Below, in pieces: positions 17,052-25,446 of a stretch of DNA of 64,000 bases (the first letter of the stretch is position 1; every line of letters starts with the position of its first letter). A model generated the notes under the pieces. The model made no database searches. It was not told the DNA's origin and saw only the letters and a program-made list of their open reading frames with translations. The position numbers and the translations under genes were made by a program. The DNA is from Nocardia australiensis (lineage in GTDB: Bacteria > Actinomycetota > Actinomycetes > Mycobacteriales > Mycobacteriaceae), in NCBI RefSeq assembly GCF_020733705.1, contig NZ_JAJFZM010000016.1, positions 62,001 to 126,000 on the forward strand, in the 5' to 3' direction.

Positions 17052-17927
17052 GTGGCCGATGCAGCGCAACAGCCAATTTTCACGTCGGTCGACGATGTGA
17101 TCGAACGGCTGGCGACCACCGGCTACCTCGCCGATAAGGCCACGGCCACTTCGGTGTTCCTCGCCGACCGGCTGGGTAAGCCGTTGCTCATCGAGGGGCC
17201 CGCCGGTGTCGGCAAGACCGAGCTGGCCCGCGCGGTGGCACAGACCTCCGACGCCGAGTTAGTGCGGCTACAGTGCTATGAGGGCGTCGATGAGGCCCGC
17301 GCGCTCTACGAGTGGAATCACGCCAAGCAGATCCTGCGTATCCAGGCGTCCTCCGAGAATGACTGGGAGGAAACGAAATCAGATGTCTTCACCGAGGAGT
17401 TCCTGCTCTCGCGGCCCTTGCTGACCGCGATCCGGCGTACCGATCCGACGGTGCTGCTCATCGATGAGACCGATAAGGCCGACGTCGAGATCGAGGGTCT
17501 GCTGCTCGAGGTGCTCAGCGATTTCGCCGTCACCGTCCCGGAATTGGGCACGATTACCGCCGAACGCAAGCCGTTCGTGGTGTTGACCTCCAATGCGACT
17601 CGCGAGCTGTCGGAAGCGCTCAAGCGTCGCTGCCTCTACCTGCATCTCGACTTTCCCGACGAGGAACTGGAGCGTCGAATCCTGGCCAGCCGGGTCCCCG
17701 AGCTGTCGGAAGCGGTTGCCGCGCAGTTGGTGCGGATCGTGCACGTGCTGCGCGGCATGCAGCTGAAGAAACTGCCGTCGGTCGCCGAATCCATCGACTG
17801 GGGTCGCACGCTGCTCGCACTCGGCCTGAAGGATCTCGACGATACGACCGTCCGCGCCACCCTCGGTGTGGTGCTCAAACATCAGAGCGACCACCAGCGC
17901 GCACTGGCCGAGCTGAAGCTGGCCTGA
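17052..17927 (+). CDS. MoxR-family AAA ATPase
   Basis: 291 residues from GTG 17052, which has AGGAAGGA seven bases upstream; the TTG at 17031 would include that site in the coding region. Walker A GPAGVGKTEL near residue 48, Walker B VLLIDETDKAD, sensor 1 VVLTSNATREL and the arginine-finger segment EALKRRCLYLHLDFPD. MoxR ATPases act as chaperones that load metal or cofactor into a VWA-domain partner; the partner type gene follows 3 bases downstream. Corresponds by context to Rv2426c of M. tuberculosis. Confidence 0.9.
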   Translation: MADAAQQPIFTSVDDVIERLATTGYLADKATATSVFLADRLGKPLLIEGPAGVGKTELARAVAQTSDAELVRLQCYEGVDEARALYEWNHAKQILRIQASSENDWEETKSDVFTEEFLLSRPLLTAIRRTDPTVLLIDETDKADVEIEGLLLEVLSDFAVTVPELGTITAERKPFVVLTSNATRELSEALKRRCLYLHLDFPDEELERRILASRVPELSEAVAAQLVRIVHVLRGMQLKKLPSVAESIDWGRTLLALGLKDLDDTTVRATLGVVLKHQSDHQRALAELKLA

Positions 17928-17930
17928 GCG

Positions 17931-19346
17931 ATGACGGCGGGATCGGTACCCACCGAATTCAGTGCCGAGCACGGCATCGCGGGGCATCTGGTGGGTTTCG
18001 TCGAAGCGCTACGTGCCCACGGCATTCCGGTGGGTCCATCGGAGACCGTCGACGCGGGCCGGGTGGTGACCGTCCTGAATCTACTGGACCGAGATGTGGT
18101 GCGCGAGGGCTTGGCGTGTGCGCTGCTACGCAGGACCACCCATCGCGCCACCTTCGACGGACTGTTCGATCTATGGTTCCCAGCCGCGCTGGGGGAGCGC
18201 AGCGGGGCCGTCGATGATGTCGAGATCCCGCGCACACCAACCGGTGAGGTCGACATCCAGGCGTTGCGCGAGTTGCTCGCCGAATTGCTGACCGAGGAGA
18301 GCACGGCGCGGCTGGATATGCTCGCGGGTCAAATCGTCGAGCAGCTCGGCCAGTACCAGTCCTCCCGTGGTCCGTCATTCTCGGCGTATAAGGCGCTGAA
18401 AGACGTTCAGCCGCAAACACTACTGGCCAGGATTCTTGCCGGTCTGGCCGCCGGACCCGATACCAGCGACTTCGATATCGAGATCGCCCGCCGAGCCGCC
18501 CGGCAACGCATCGATGACTTTCGGGTCAGCGTGGAGTCCGAGACCCGCAGGCGAGCCGCCGAACAGATCGGCCGCGAACGGGTGGCGAGCTACAGCGTCA
18601 AGAAGCAGGTGGAGGATGTCGACTTCCTGCGCGCTTCGGCGACCGAACTGGCCGAGATGCGGCGCGGCACCCAACGACTCGCTCGGATTCTCGCGTCCAG
18701 GCTTGCGGTGCGGCGCAGGCATTCTCGCCGTGGCGAGATCGATTTGCGCAAAACGCTGCGTAAGTCGATGTCGACCGGCGGCGTGCCGATCGACCTGGTG
18801 AATCGCAAACCCCGGCCGGGCCGCCCGGAACTGGTGCTGCTGTGCGATGTCTCCGGTTCGGTGGCCGGGTTCAGTAACTTCACCCTGCTGATGGTCAGCG
18901 CTCTGCGTGAACAGTTCTCGCGGGTGCGGATCTTCGCGTTCGTGGACCAGACCGACGAGGTGACTCAATTCTTCGATCCACGAACCCAACTCGACGACGC
19001 GATGTCTCGAATCCTCATCGAGTCGAACGTCGTCAGCGCCGATGGGCATTCCGACTATGGCAGCGCCCTGGCCGGCTTCGCGCGGAACTGGCCCGACGCG
19101 GTCACCGCCCGCAGCTCTCTGTTGGTCCTCGGTGACGCGCGCACCAATTATCGTGACCCGGAACTGGATACGCTGCGGTCGCTGGTGCGCACCGCCAAGC
19201 ACGCGCACTGGCTGAACCCCGAGATGCGCACCAATTGGGGTTCGGGCGATTCCGCCGCCGACAAGTACGGGCAGGTGATCGAGATGCACGAATGCCGCTC
19301 GGCCAAACAGCTGACAGCCGTGGTTTCCCGGCTGCTTCCCGTGTGA
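17931..19346 (+). CDS. VWA-domain (CoxE-like) protein, partner of the MoxR ATPase
   Basis: 471 residues, ATG 17931, only three bases after the MoxR stop. The N-terminal 250 residues are helical and charged (FVEALRAHGIPVGPSETVDAGRVV). The VWA domain begins at PELVLLCDVSGSVAGFSNFTLLMVSAL, where D-x-S-G-S is the MIDAS metal site, and continues with RIFAFVDQTDEVTQFF and LLVLGDARTNYRD. Family knowledge: CoxE-like proteins work with MoxR ATPases in maturing large metal-containing enzymes or complexes. The client here is not evident from neighbours. Confidence 0.88.
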   Translation: MTAGSVPTEFSAEHGIAGHLVGFVEALRAHGIPVGPSETVDAGRVVTVLNLLDRDVVREGLACALLRRTTHRATFDGLFDLWFPAALGERSGAVDDVEIPRTPTGEVDIQALRELLAELLTEESTARLDMLAGQIVEQLGQYQSSRGPSFSAYKALKDVQPQTLLARILAGLAAGPDTSDFDIEIARRAARQRIDDFRVSVESETRRRAAEQIGRERVASYSVKKQVEDVDFLRASATELAEMRRGTQRLARILASRLAVRRRHSRRGEIDLRKTLRKSMSTGGVPIDLVNRKPRPGRPELVLLCDVSGSVAGFSNFTLLMVSALREQFSRVRIFAFVDQTDEVTQFFDPRTQLDDAMSRILIESNVVSADGHSDYGSALAGFARNWPDAVTARSSLLVLGDARTNYRDPELDTLRSLVRTAKHAHWLNPEMRTNWGSGDSAADKYGQVIEMHECRSAKQLTAVVSRLLPV

Positions 19347-19435
19347 GTCCACCGCTGTGCTGAGTCCACTACTGCGCGAGGATCATTAGAATCCTTTAAG
19401 CGAACCATTGGCCCCCGCAACCAGGATCGCTCGCC

Positions 19436-20350
19436 ATGGGGCAGGGCATGCCGGGTGGCGAATCGGTGGGGGATGGATACTCGGCGGGGGATGAGAATGG
19501 TATCGAGGCACAACGATATGCCGACCTGGCCGCCGCGCGACTGCTCTACCGGCCCGCGGACGCCGAACAGCATCTGCGGCAGGCACTTTCGATCGGAGCG
19601 TCCGTTCTACCCGCCGAACAACTGGCCCGCCTGAGCTCTCAGCTGGTCATGGTGATTTCCGGTCAGCCGGGCCGTGAGCTCGAATTGGCCGTCGCGGCAA
19701 TGAACGCCGCCGCACGATGGGAGCCGATCTCCGACGCCGACGCCGTGCACCTGTCCTTCGTCGCGGCGCGCGCCCTGCACCGCGCCGGTCGCGACGAGGC
19801 CGCTGTCGCCGTGTTCGAGCCGCCGATCATGGCCGGGAAGACACCCTACCCGGCAGCCGAAATGGCCGTGGTTCGTGGCCAATACGCGCAATCGCTGCGC
19901 AGACTCGGCCGTTTCCGTGCCGCGGCACAACAATTCGCCGAGGGGGCGCGTTTGGTGCGTGAGGATCCGAGCCGCGTCGAGTTGCGAGCCGACCTGATCT
20001 GGGCGGCGGCCATCGCGCTGGACAACTGCGACGAGGACGCGCAGGCGCTGGTCGCCTATCTGCGTGCCGCGCGGTTGTGGGGAACGCTGGGTCGGGTCGG
20101 CGCGCGGGCCAGATGCCTGCGCTCGGCCGCCTGGGCGCAGCGGTGGAGTCTTGGCGCGGATGCCGACGATCGGCCGTGGTTGACGACCATGGGCGCATTG
20201 CTCGCCGAACTGGAGCAGCTTGCCGTCACCGCGCCATCGACCGAGATAGCGAACGAACTCGTGCACACGCGCAGTCAGCTCGCGGATATGCGGCAGGATG
20301 ATGACGATCAGCGCGGCCGCTCGACGCCGCCGGCGCACCGGCCGGGCTGA
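19436..20350 (+). CDS. TPR-like helical protein, unknown function
   Basis: 304 residues, nearly all predicted helix with repeats of the TPR kind: AEQHLRQALSIGASVLPAEQLARLSSQL, ELAVAAMNAAARWEPISDADAVHLSFVAARALHRAGRDEAAVAVF, QYAQSLRRLGRFRAAAQQFAEGARL, ALVAYLRAARLWGTLGRVGARARCLR. No signal or membrane segment; a charged tail (DMRQDDDDQRGR) ends it. The N-terminus is Gly-rich and another start at 19496 or so is possible. Probably a protein-protein interaction scaffold; no enzyme signature seen. Confidence 0.7.
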   Translation: MGQGMPGGESVGDGYSAGDENGIEAQRYADLAAARLLYRPADAEQHLRQALSIGASVLPAEQLARLSSQLVMVISGQPGRELELAVAAMNAAARWEPISDADAVHLSFVAARALHRAGRDEAAVAVFEPPIMAGKTPYPAAEMAVVRGQYAQSLRRLGRFRAAAQQFAEGARLVREDPSRVELRADLIWAAAIALDNCDEDAQALVAYLRAARLWGTLGRVGARARCLRSAAWAQRWSLGADADDRPWLTTMGALLAELEQLAVTAPSTEIANELVHTRSQLADMRQDDDDQRGRSTPPAHRPG

Positions 20351-20386
20351 AGGCCGGTATTCCGGGGCGTCGCCGAACCGCATCAC

Positions 20387-20392
20387 TAGGCT
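20387..20392 (+). promoter_or_regulatory. Putative -10 box for the lipoprotein gene
   Basis: TAGGCT, about 31 bases before ATG 20424. A start site near 20399 would give a short 5' leader carrying the clear ribosome binding site GGGGAGG at 20409-20415. Identical to the -10 hexamer at 15748 and 52849. Confidence 0.35.
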
Positions 20393-20423
20393 GTTACCGG
20401 CATCCAATGGGGAGGTAGCGCGA

Positions 20424-21146
20424 ATGAAGAAGACTGCCGCCGGGCTCTTGGCCGCGGTCCTGGTAGCCGTCGTCGCGGCATGCGGGTCCGATGACAGGGC
20501 GGCCACGGCGACGCTCTCGCCCACATCCGTTTCGGCAGCGCCCGCGCCCGACTCGACCTGGGGTTTCACCGTGACCACGGTGCGGCTGGAAGGTGAGGGG
20601 TATGGCGTCGACCTGCCACAGGTGGCGGGCGGTAAGGCCGACGCGCGCACCGAATTCAACGACGGCATGCACGCCGAGGCGGACAAATTCATTCAGCAGG
20701 CCGGCCCGGACTACAAGGTCACCGGATTCCGCAGCGAGGTCACCCGCATCGGCGCCCATGTGCTCAGCGGTGTGCTCGGTATCGAGGTCGACGCCGGCTG
20801 GCTGCATCCGACCACCTATAAGGCCACGCATGTCACCGAGATCGAGACCGGTCGGCCGCTGGCGCTCGCGGATGTGTTCACCGATCTGCAGCAGGGGCTG
20901 GACGCGCTCTCGGCACAGGCCGCGCTGCTGATACCGAAGACGCGCGTCGGCACGAACACCTACACCAAGCAGAACATCGAACCGAAGGTGGAGAACTTCG
21001 AGCGTTGGGTGGCGGTCCCCGATGGTATGCGGGTCTATCTCGGCGAGATCGCGTCGCACGCGATGGGCTATATCGACATCACGGTCCCGTGGTCGGCGCT
21101 CGACGGTGTACTGCGGCCAGGTCTGCGGGCAGTCCTCAGCAGTTGA
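20424..21146 (+). CDS. Secreted lipoprotein, RsiV/DUF3298-like
   Basis: 240 residues from ATG 20424 with GGGGAGG at 20409-20415. Signal peptide MKKTAAGLLAAVLVAVVAAC ends in a lipobox V-A-A-C, so the mature protein is lipid-anchored. The mature part has YGVDLPQVAGG, FNDGMHAEADKFIQ, the blocks ETGRPLALADVFTD and EPKVENFERWVAVPDGMRVYLGEIASHAMG, which resemble the DUF3298 fold of the RsiV family. It might sense an extracellular ligand or act as a small carrier; no sigma factor is adjacent. Confidence 0.82.
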   Translation: MKKTAAGLLAAVLVAVVAACGSDDRAATATLSPTSVSAAPAPDSTWGFTVTTVRLEGEGYGVDLPQVAGGKADARTEFNDGMHAEADKFIQQAGPDYKVTGFRSEVTRIGAHVLSGVLGIEVDAGWLHPTTYKATHVTEIETGRPLALADVFTDLQQGLDALSAQAALLIPKTRVGTNTYTKQNIEPKVENFERWVAVPDGMRVYLGEIASHAMGYIDITVPWSALDGVLRPGLRAVLSS

Positions 21147-21203
21147 CGTCGTGGCGGTTGCCGACCCGGTCGCGCCGGGCCCGACCCGTTAAGCTCGGCA
21201 CTC

Positions 21204-21845
21204 ATGCACGAGACAGGTCGGCGCCGACGCAAGCTGGGGGTGATGGGTGGGACGTTCGATCCCATCCATCACGGTCACCTGGTCGCCGCCAGCGAGGTCG
21301 CCAATCGGTTCGACCTGGATGAAGTGATCTTCGTACCAACCGGGCAGCCGTGGCAGAAAGCGGATAAACAGGTCAGCCCTGCCGAGGACCGCTACCTGAT
21401 GACCGTGATCGCGACCGCCTCCAACCCCCGGTTTTCGGTGAGCCGGGCGGATATCGACCGCGGCAAGGTCACCTACACGGTGGACACCCTGCGCGAGATG
21501 CGCAGCAAGCATCCCGACGCCGAGCTGTACTTCATCACCGGAGCGGATGCGCTGTCCAACATCCTGACATGGCAGGATTGGGCCGAATTGTTCGAACTGG
21601 CGAAGTTCGTCGGGGTGAGCCGACCGGGGTACGAACTGAATGCCGACCATCTCGCAGAACACTTGCGCGACCTGCCGGTCGACGCGGTGACCATGATCGA
21701 GATCCCGGCCTTGGCGATCTCGTCGAGCGAATGCCGTCGCCGCGCGGCCGAGAATCGGCCCGTGTGGTACCTCGTCCCCGACGGGGTGGTCCAGTACATA
21801 TCGAAGCGGCACCTTTACGTGCCCGCCGGAGCGGAAGGTAGCTGA
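21204..21845 (+). CDS. nadD: Nicotinate-nucleotide adenylyltransferase
   Basis: 213 residues. Nucleotidyltransferase motif GVMGGTFDPIHHGHLVAASE near the N-terminus, FVPTGQPWQK, FITGADALSNILTWQDW and the C-terminal ISSSECRRRAAE. It adenylates nicotinate mononucleotide in NAD synthesis. Order nadD-rsfS-phosphatase matches the M. tuberculosis Rv2421c-Rv2419c operon. The gap to rsfS is filled by a nine-codon ORF. Confidence 0.95.
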   Translation: MHETGRRRRKLGVMGGTFDPIHHGHLVAASEVANRFDLDEVIFVPTGQPWQKADKQVSPAEDRYLMTVIATASNPRFSVSRADIDRGKVTYTVDTLREMRSKHPDAELYFITGADALSNILTWQDWAELFELAKFVGVSRPGYELNADHLAEHLRDLPVDAVTMIEIPALAISSSECRRRAAENRPVWYLVPDGVVQYISKRHLYVPAGAEGS

Positions 21846-21847
21846 GC

Positions 21848-21877
21848 GTGAGCGAGCGCAGCGAGGTAAAGGGATGA
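21848..21877 (+). other. Nine-codon coupling ORF between nadD and rsfS
   Basis: GTG at 21848 starts a frame reading VSERSEVKG and stopping at 21875-21877, where the TGA overlaps the rsfS ATG as ATGA. The DNA GTGAGCGAGCGCAGCGAG is a short element I recall as frequent between genes of mycobacteria and relatives. It probably passes ribosomes from nadD to rsfS. Similar GTGAGCGAGCGC starts the ORF before holA (34589). Confidence 0.45.
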
Positions 21878-22278
21878 GTGCGTCTGTCGAGGCCATCGAG
21901 GTGGCGGTGGTCGCAGCGCGCGCGGCGGACGAGAAGCTGGCGACCGATGTCGTGGTGCTCGACGTTTCCGAGCAGTTGGTGATTACCGACTGCTTCGTGA
22001 TCGCGTCCGCGCCGAACGAGCGTCAGGTGAACGCCATCGTCGACAATATCGAGGACAAGCTGCGCGAGGCCGGGCACAAGCCGGTGCGACGCGAGGGTAC
22101 CCGCGAAGGGCGCTGGGCGCTGCTCGACTACGTCGACGTGGTTGTGCACATCCAGCACAACGACGAGCGCAATTTCTATGCGCTGGAACGGCTCTGGAAG
22201 GATTGTCCGGTGGTTCCGGTGGAGGGCCTCGGTGCTGCCGCGGTGGTGAACGGCGAGGCCGGAGATAGCGTCGAGTGA
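21874..22278 (+). CDS. rsfS: Ribosome silencing factor RsfS
   Basis: 134 residues. RsfS/DUF143 motifs: DVVVLDVSEQLVITDCFVIASAPNERQVNAIVDNIEDKL and EGTREGRWALLDYVDVVVHIQHNDERNFYALERLW. The protein binds ribosomal protein uL14 and keeps the subunits apart during starvation. It overlaps the following phosphatase gene by 4 bases, as in mycobacterial genomes. Confidence 0.95.
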   Translation: MSASVEAIEVAVVAARAADEKLATDVVVLDVSEQLVITDCFVIASAPNERQVNAIVDNIEDKLREAGHKPVRREGTREGRWALLDYVDVVVHIQHNDERNFYALERLWKDCPVVPVEGLGAAAVVNGEAGDSVE

Positions 22279-22934
22279 GTAGATATGCCGGCGTCCGCAC
22301 TCTGATCCTCTTGCGGCACGGGCAGACCGAATGGAACGCTACCGACCGGATGCAGGGCCAGATCGACACCGATCTCACCGAACTCGGTCGTCGCCAGGCG
22401 AAAGAGGCTGCCCGCGAACTGGTCTCGCGTAATGCGATCGCCATTATCTCCTCGGATCTACGGCGCGCCTTCGATACCGCCTCCGCGCTGGGTGAACACA
22501 CGTCGGTGCCGGTCGTGACGGATACGCGACTGCGGGAAACCGACCTCGGCGACTGGGAGGGGCTCACCCACCTCGATGTCGACGCCGACTACCCCGGCGC
22601 GCGAGTGGCCTGGCGATTGGACGCGAGCTACACCCCGCCCGGTGGCGAGAGCAAGCTCGAGGTCGGTGCGCGATCGCGGCCTGTGGTCGAGGAACTGTTC
22701 GCCGACCGGCAGGATTGGCCGGGCCGGACTATCATCCTGGTGGCGCACGGCGGGCTGATCGCCGCCCTCACGGCTGCGCTGCTCGACCTGCCGCCGCAGA
22801 ACTGGCCAGCCCTTGGGGGATTGGCCAACACCAGTTGGGTGCAGCTGAGCAGCCACGGTCCGAGCATTGATCAGCCCGGTTGGCGCCTGGATGTGTGGAA
22901 CGCAGCGGCGAAGGTGGCCCCCGATGTCCTCTGA
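22275..22934 (+). CDS. gpgP: Histidine phosphatase; likely glucosyl-3-phosphoglycerate phosphatase
   Basis: 219 residues. Histidine-phosphatase signature LILLRHGQTEWNATDRMQGQIDTDLTELGRRQA with the catalytic RHG, Glu in RETDLGDWEG and the second His in LVAHGGLIAAL. In M. tuberculosis the equivalent gene between rsfS and octT (Rv2419c) dephosphorylates glucosyl-3-phosphoglycerate for methylglucose lipopolysaccharide synthesis, so the specific name rests on synteny. The next gene starts 11 bases before this stop. Confidence 0.88.
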   Translation: MSRYAGVRTLILLRHGQTEWNATDRMQGQIDTDLTELGRRQAKEAARELVSRNAIAIISSDLRRAFDTASALGEHTSVPVVTDTRLRETDLGDWEGLTHLDVDADYPGARVAWRLDASYTPPGGESKLEVGARSRPVVEELFADRQDWPGRTIILVAHGGLIAALTAALLDLPPQNWPALGGLANTSWVQLSSHGPSIDQPGWRLDVWNAAAKVAPDVL

Positions 22935-24441
22935 AGATCCGATTCGGCAGGTTCCGGACGAACTGTTCCGGCGTGTATCGGCCAAGCCTGAACGGTCGAT
23001 GCCGGATGCGCTTTTCGGACCCCCTCCGGTCAAGAAGCCTGTCGAACCGGTCGCCGAATCAGTCGAGCCCGGTGCTGCGGGTGGCGGCGAGTCCGCCCTG
23101 CCCGCAGCGGAATCCGCCCCCGGCGCTACCGAGTCCGTGGCCGACGCGGTCTCCAGCGGTGGTGATGTGCCTTCCGGTCGCGCGGGAGAACCTTCGGGAG
23201 AACGCGGGACGGACGAGTCCGCTTCCGCTGTTGCGGGATCTGAGGTTGCTTCTGATTCTGCTGAGGGCGTGGCTGATTCCGGCGTTCGTGCTGGGGGCGA
23301 TGGAGAGTCTTCGGGTGCGGTAGATGCCGTCGGTGAGACCGGTTCTGTCGCAGCGCAATCTGTCGAATCGGCGGGTGCCGTCGCCGGTGTTGCCGGAGAG
23401 TCCCTGGAACCGAGCGAGTCCGTCGGCGCGACCGCGCAGTCGGTGCTTGCGGATGGGGACGAGTCGGCCGGTTCGGTTGACGAGGCTGCCGAGCCGGTAG
23501 TTGCGGGCGGCAGTGCCGAGTCTGCCGGTGGTGCGGCTGAATCTGTTGTCGGCCATACCGTGTCCGAAGCTTCGGCACCCGAAGTGGCGGCCGGGTCGAC
23601 GGGAAGCTCCGCTGAGTCCGGTGGTTCGGCAAGCGATGCCGAGGTTTCGGTGACCGAATCCGGTGCCGCAGGTGCGTCGGAAGGCGCGATCGAATCCGTC
23701 AACGCCGCGGCTGCCCGGGGAGAGCTGGAGCAATCCGCGCGACCGGTGCTGCTTGTCATCGCGGATTCGCTGTCCTACTTCGGCCCGAAGGGCGGGCTGC
23801 CCGCCGATCATCCGCAGATCTGGCCGAACCTTGTTGCGGCCGAGCTCGATTGGGATGTCGAGCTGGTCGGCCGGATCGGCTGGACCTGCCGCGACGCGTA
23901 CTGGGCGTTGATCGGCGATCCAAGGATCTGGGCGGTGGTACCGCGCGCCGGCGCGGTGGTTTTCGCGGTCGGCGGTATGGACACGCTGCCCTCGCCGCTG
24001 CCGACCGCGCTGCGTGAGCTCATTCGCTATGTCCGGCCGCCCGTGTTACGTCGAGGGGTACGCGCCACCTATAACTGGCTGCAACCGAAACTTGCGCGGC
24101 TCGGGCGCCCGGTGGCGTTGCCGCCGAAGGTGAGCGTCGACTACCTGGAGCAGTCGCGGGAAGCGTTGGCGCAGTTGCGTCCCGGCCTTCCGGTCGTCGC
24201 GGTGCTGCCTTCGGTGCACAACTGCGCGGCATACGGGCGCGTGCACTCGGGGCGTGAACGTGCGGTGAAGGCGCTGCGCGAATGGTCCGGTCGCACCTCG
24301 GTGCCGCTGGTCGATCTCGGTGAGGCGGTGCGCGACAACATCTTCTCCGGCGACGCGAACCCCGACGGCATCCACTGGGGCTGGGCCGGGCACTCCGCGG
24401 TAGCCAATGCCATGGTGAAGACCCTGCAGGAGGTTCGGTAG
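22924..24441 (+). CDS. octT: SGNH-hydrolase-fold acyltransferase (OctT-like) with long low-complexity N-terminal part
   Basis: 505 residues. The C-terminal 235 residues are the SGNH domain: LLVIADSLSYFG (block I, D-S-L), VGRIGWTCRDAYW (block II), FAVGGMDTLP (block III) and NPDGIHWGWAGHSAVANAM (block V, D-x-x-H). By position this matches Rv2418c/OctT, which octanoylates diglucosylglycerate and is about 250 residues. Here residues about 45-265 add a stretch made almost only of Ala, Glu, Ser, Gly and Val (repeats such as AESV, GESA, AAESV). The extreme N-terminus has two similar short motifs, VPDELFRR and MPDALFGP. The insertion is probably a disordered linker. Confidence 0.85.
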   Translation: MSSEDPIRQVPDELFRRVSAKPERSMPDALFGPPPVKKPVEPVAESVEPGAAGGGESALPAAESAPGATESVADAVSSGGDVPSGRAGEPSGERGTDESASAVAGSEVASDSAEGVADSGVRAGGDGESSGAVDAVGETGSVAAQSVESAGAVAGVAGESLEPSESVGATAQSVLADGDESAGSVDEAAEPVVAGGSAESAGGAAESVVGHTVSEASAPEVAAGSTGSSAESGGSASDAEVSVTESGAAGASEGAIESVNAAAARGELEQSARPVLLVIADSLSYFGPKGGLPADHPQIWPNLVAAELDWDVELVGRIGWTCRDAYWALIGDPRIWAVVPRAGAVVFAVGGMDTLPSPLPTALRELIRYVRPPVLRRGVRATYNWLQPKLARLGRPVALPPKVSVDYLEQSREALAQLRPGLPVVAVLPSVHNCAAYGRVHSGRERAVKALREWSGRTSVPLVDLGEAVRDNIFSGDANPDGIHWGWAGHSAVANAMVKTLQEVR

Positions 24442-24444
24442 TCC

Positions 24445-25287
24445 GTGGCCATTGTGGTCGTCACCGATTCGTCGGCCAGCCTGCCCGCCGAGCTCGTAGG
24501 CGAGCTGCACATTGCCGTCGTACCACTGCACGTGCTGGTCGGCGATCGCACGATCCGCGAAGGTATCGACCCCATCGACATCGACTACAGCGCGGATACG
24601 GTGACGACCTCGGCGGCCTCGCCGGGCGAGTTGCGCGTGGCCTATGAGCGGGCGCTCGATCGCAGTGGCGGCGATGGTGTTGTCGCGGTGCATCTTTCAC
24701 GTCAACTCTCCGGCACCTGGGAGGCGGGCAGGCAGGCGGTCCGCGATATGGACGCCGGGGAGCGCGTCCGGCTGGTCGACTCGCTCGGCGCGGGCCTGGC
24801 CACCGGCTTTCCGGTTCTGGCGGCGGCCCGGCGCGCGATCACCGGCGCCGCCCTCGACATCGTCTATGAAACCGCCGTCGCGGCGGCGAGCCGATCGCGT
24901 GCGTTCATCCTGGTGAACCGTACCGAGCAACTGCGCCGGGGCGGCCGATTGTCCAGTGCCGCCGCCTTCTTCGGCAGCGAGCTGGTCACCAAACCGCTGC
25001 TGCAGATTGTCGAAGGTCGGCTGGAACTGCGTGAGAAGGTCCGCACCCGTTCCAAGGCCTACGCGAAACTCGTTGCGGCAGCGGTCGACGCGGCGGGCGA
25101 AGACGGCGCCGCGGTAGCCGTCCAGCATCTCGGCGCCGAAGAAGCCGCGACCACACTCGCCACCCAACTCCGCGACCTCATCCCGGGAATCCGCGAACTC
25201 GTCATCGCCGAATTCGGCCCGGCGCTCGGCGTCCATCTCGGTGTCGGTGCCGTGGGTGTTCTCGTGGTTCCCGGTGGCTGTGGCTGA
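24445..25287 (+). CDS. DegV-family fatty-acid-binding protein
   Basis: 280 residues from GTG 24445, three bases after the octT stop. N-terminal TDSSASLPAEL, HLSRQLSGTWEAGRQA and the LVNRTEQLRRGGRLSSAAAFFGSELVTKPLLQI block are DegV hallmarks. DegV (FakB-type) proteins hold a fatty acid for phosphorylation by FakA. Corresponds to Rv2417c by order. The accessory block begins two bases after its stop, so this gene is at an insertion boundary. Confidence 0.92.
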   Translation: MAIVVVTDSSASLPAELVGELHIAVVPLHVLVGDRTIREGIDPIDIDYSADTVTTSAASPGELRVAYERALDRSGGDGVVAVHLSRQLSGTWEAGRQAVRDMDAGERVRLVDSLGAGLATGFPVLAAARRAITGAALDIVYETAVAAASRSRAFILVNRTEQLRRGGRLSSAAAFFGSELVTKPLLQIVEGRLELREKVRTRSKAYAKLVAAAVDAAGEDGAAVAVQHLGAEEAATTLATQLRDLIPGIRELVIAEFGPALGVHLGVGAVGVLVVPGGCG

Positions 25288-25288
25288 C

Positions 25289-25444
25289 TTACGTCCGCGA
25301 CGCGATTGTTTGGGGATGATCGCAACCCTTTCCAATGCCGTTCCATCCTTTGTTGATGGCGTCGGCGTAGCGGGCGGTGAGATCACGGATCGCTTCGAGG
25401 TCTTCGAGGCGGCGGATACGTTGTTCGAGTGTAGTTTCGGTCAT
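25289..25444 (-). pseudogene. Truncated SnoaL-like (NTF2-fold) gene
   Basis: ATG at 25444, stop at 25289-25291. The first 33 residues read like the start of a SnoaL-like domain (LEQRIRRLEDLEAIRDLTARYADAINKGWNG). The expected 100 or so further residues are replaced by an unrelated tail (CDHPQTIASRT) and a stop next to the degV end. It is two bases downstream of the FAD hydroxylase, a usual operon pairing for SnoaL proteins. A breakpoint, probably from the insertion event, removed the rest. Confidence 0.6.
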
Positions 25445-25446
25445 GA

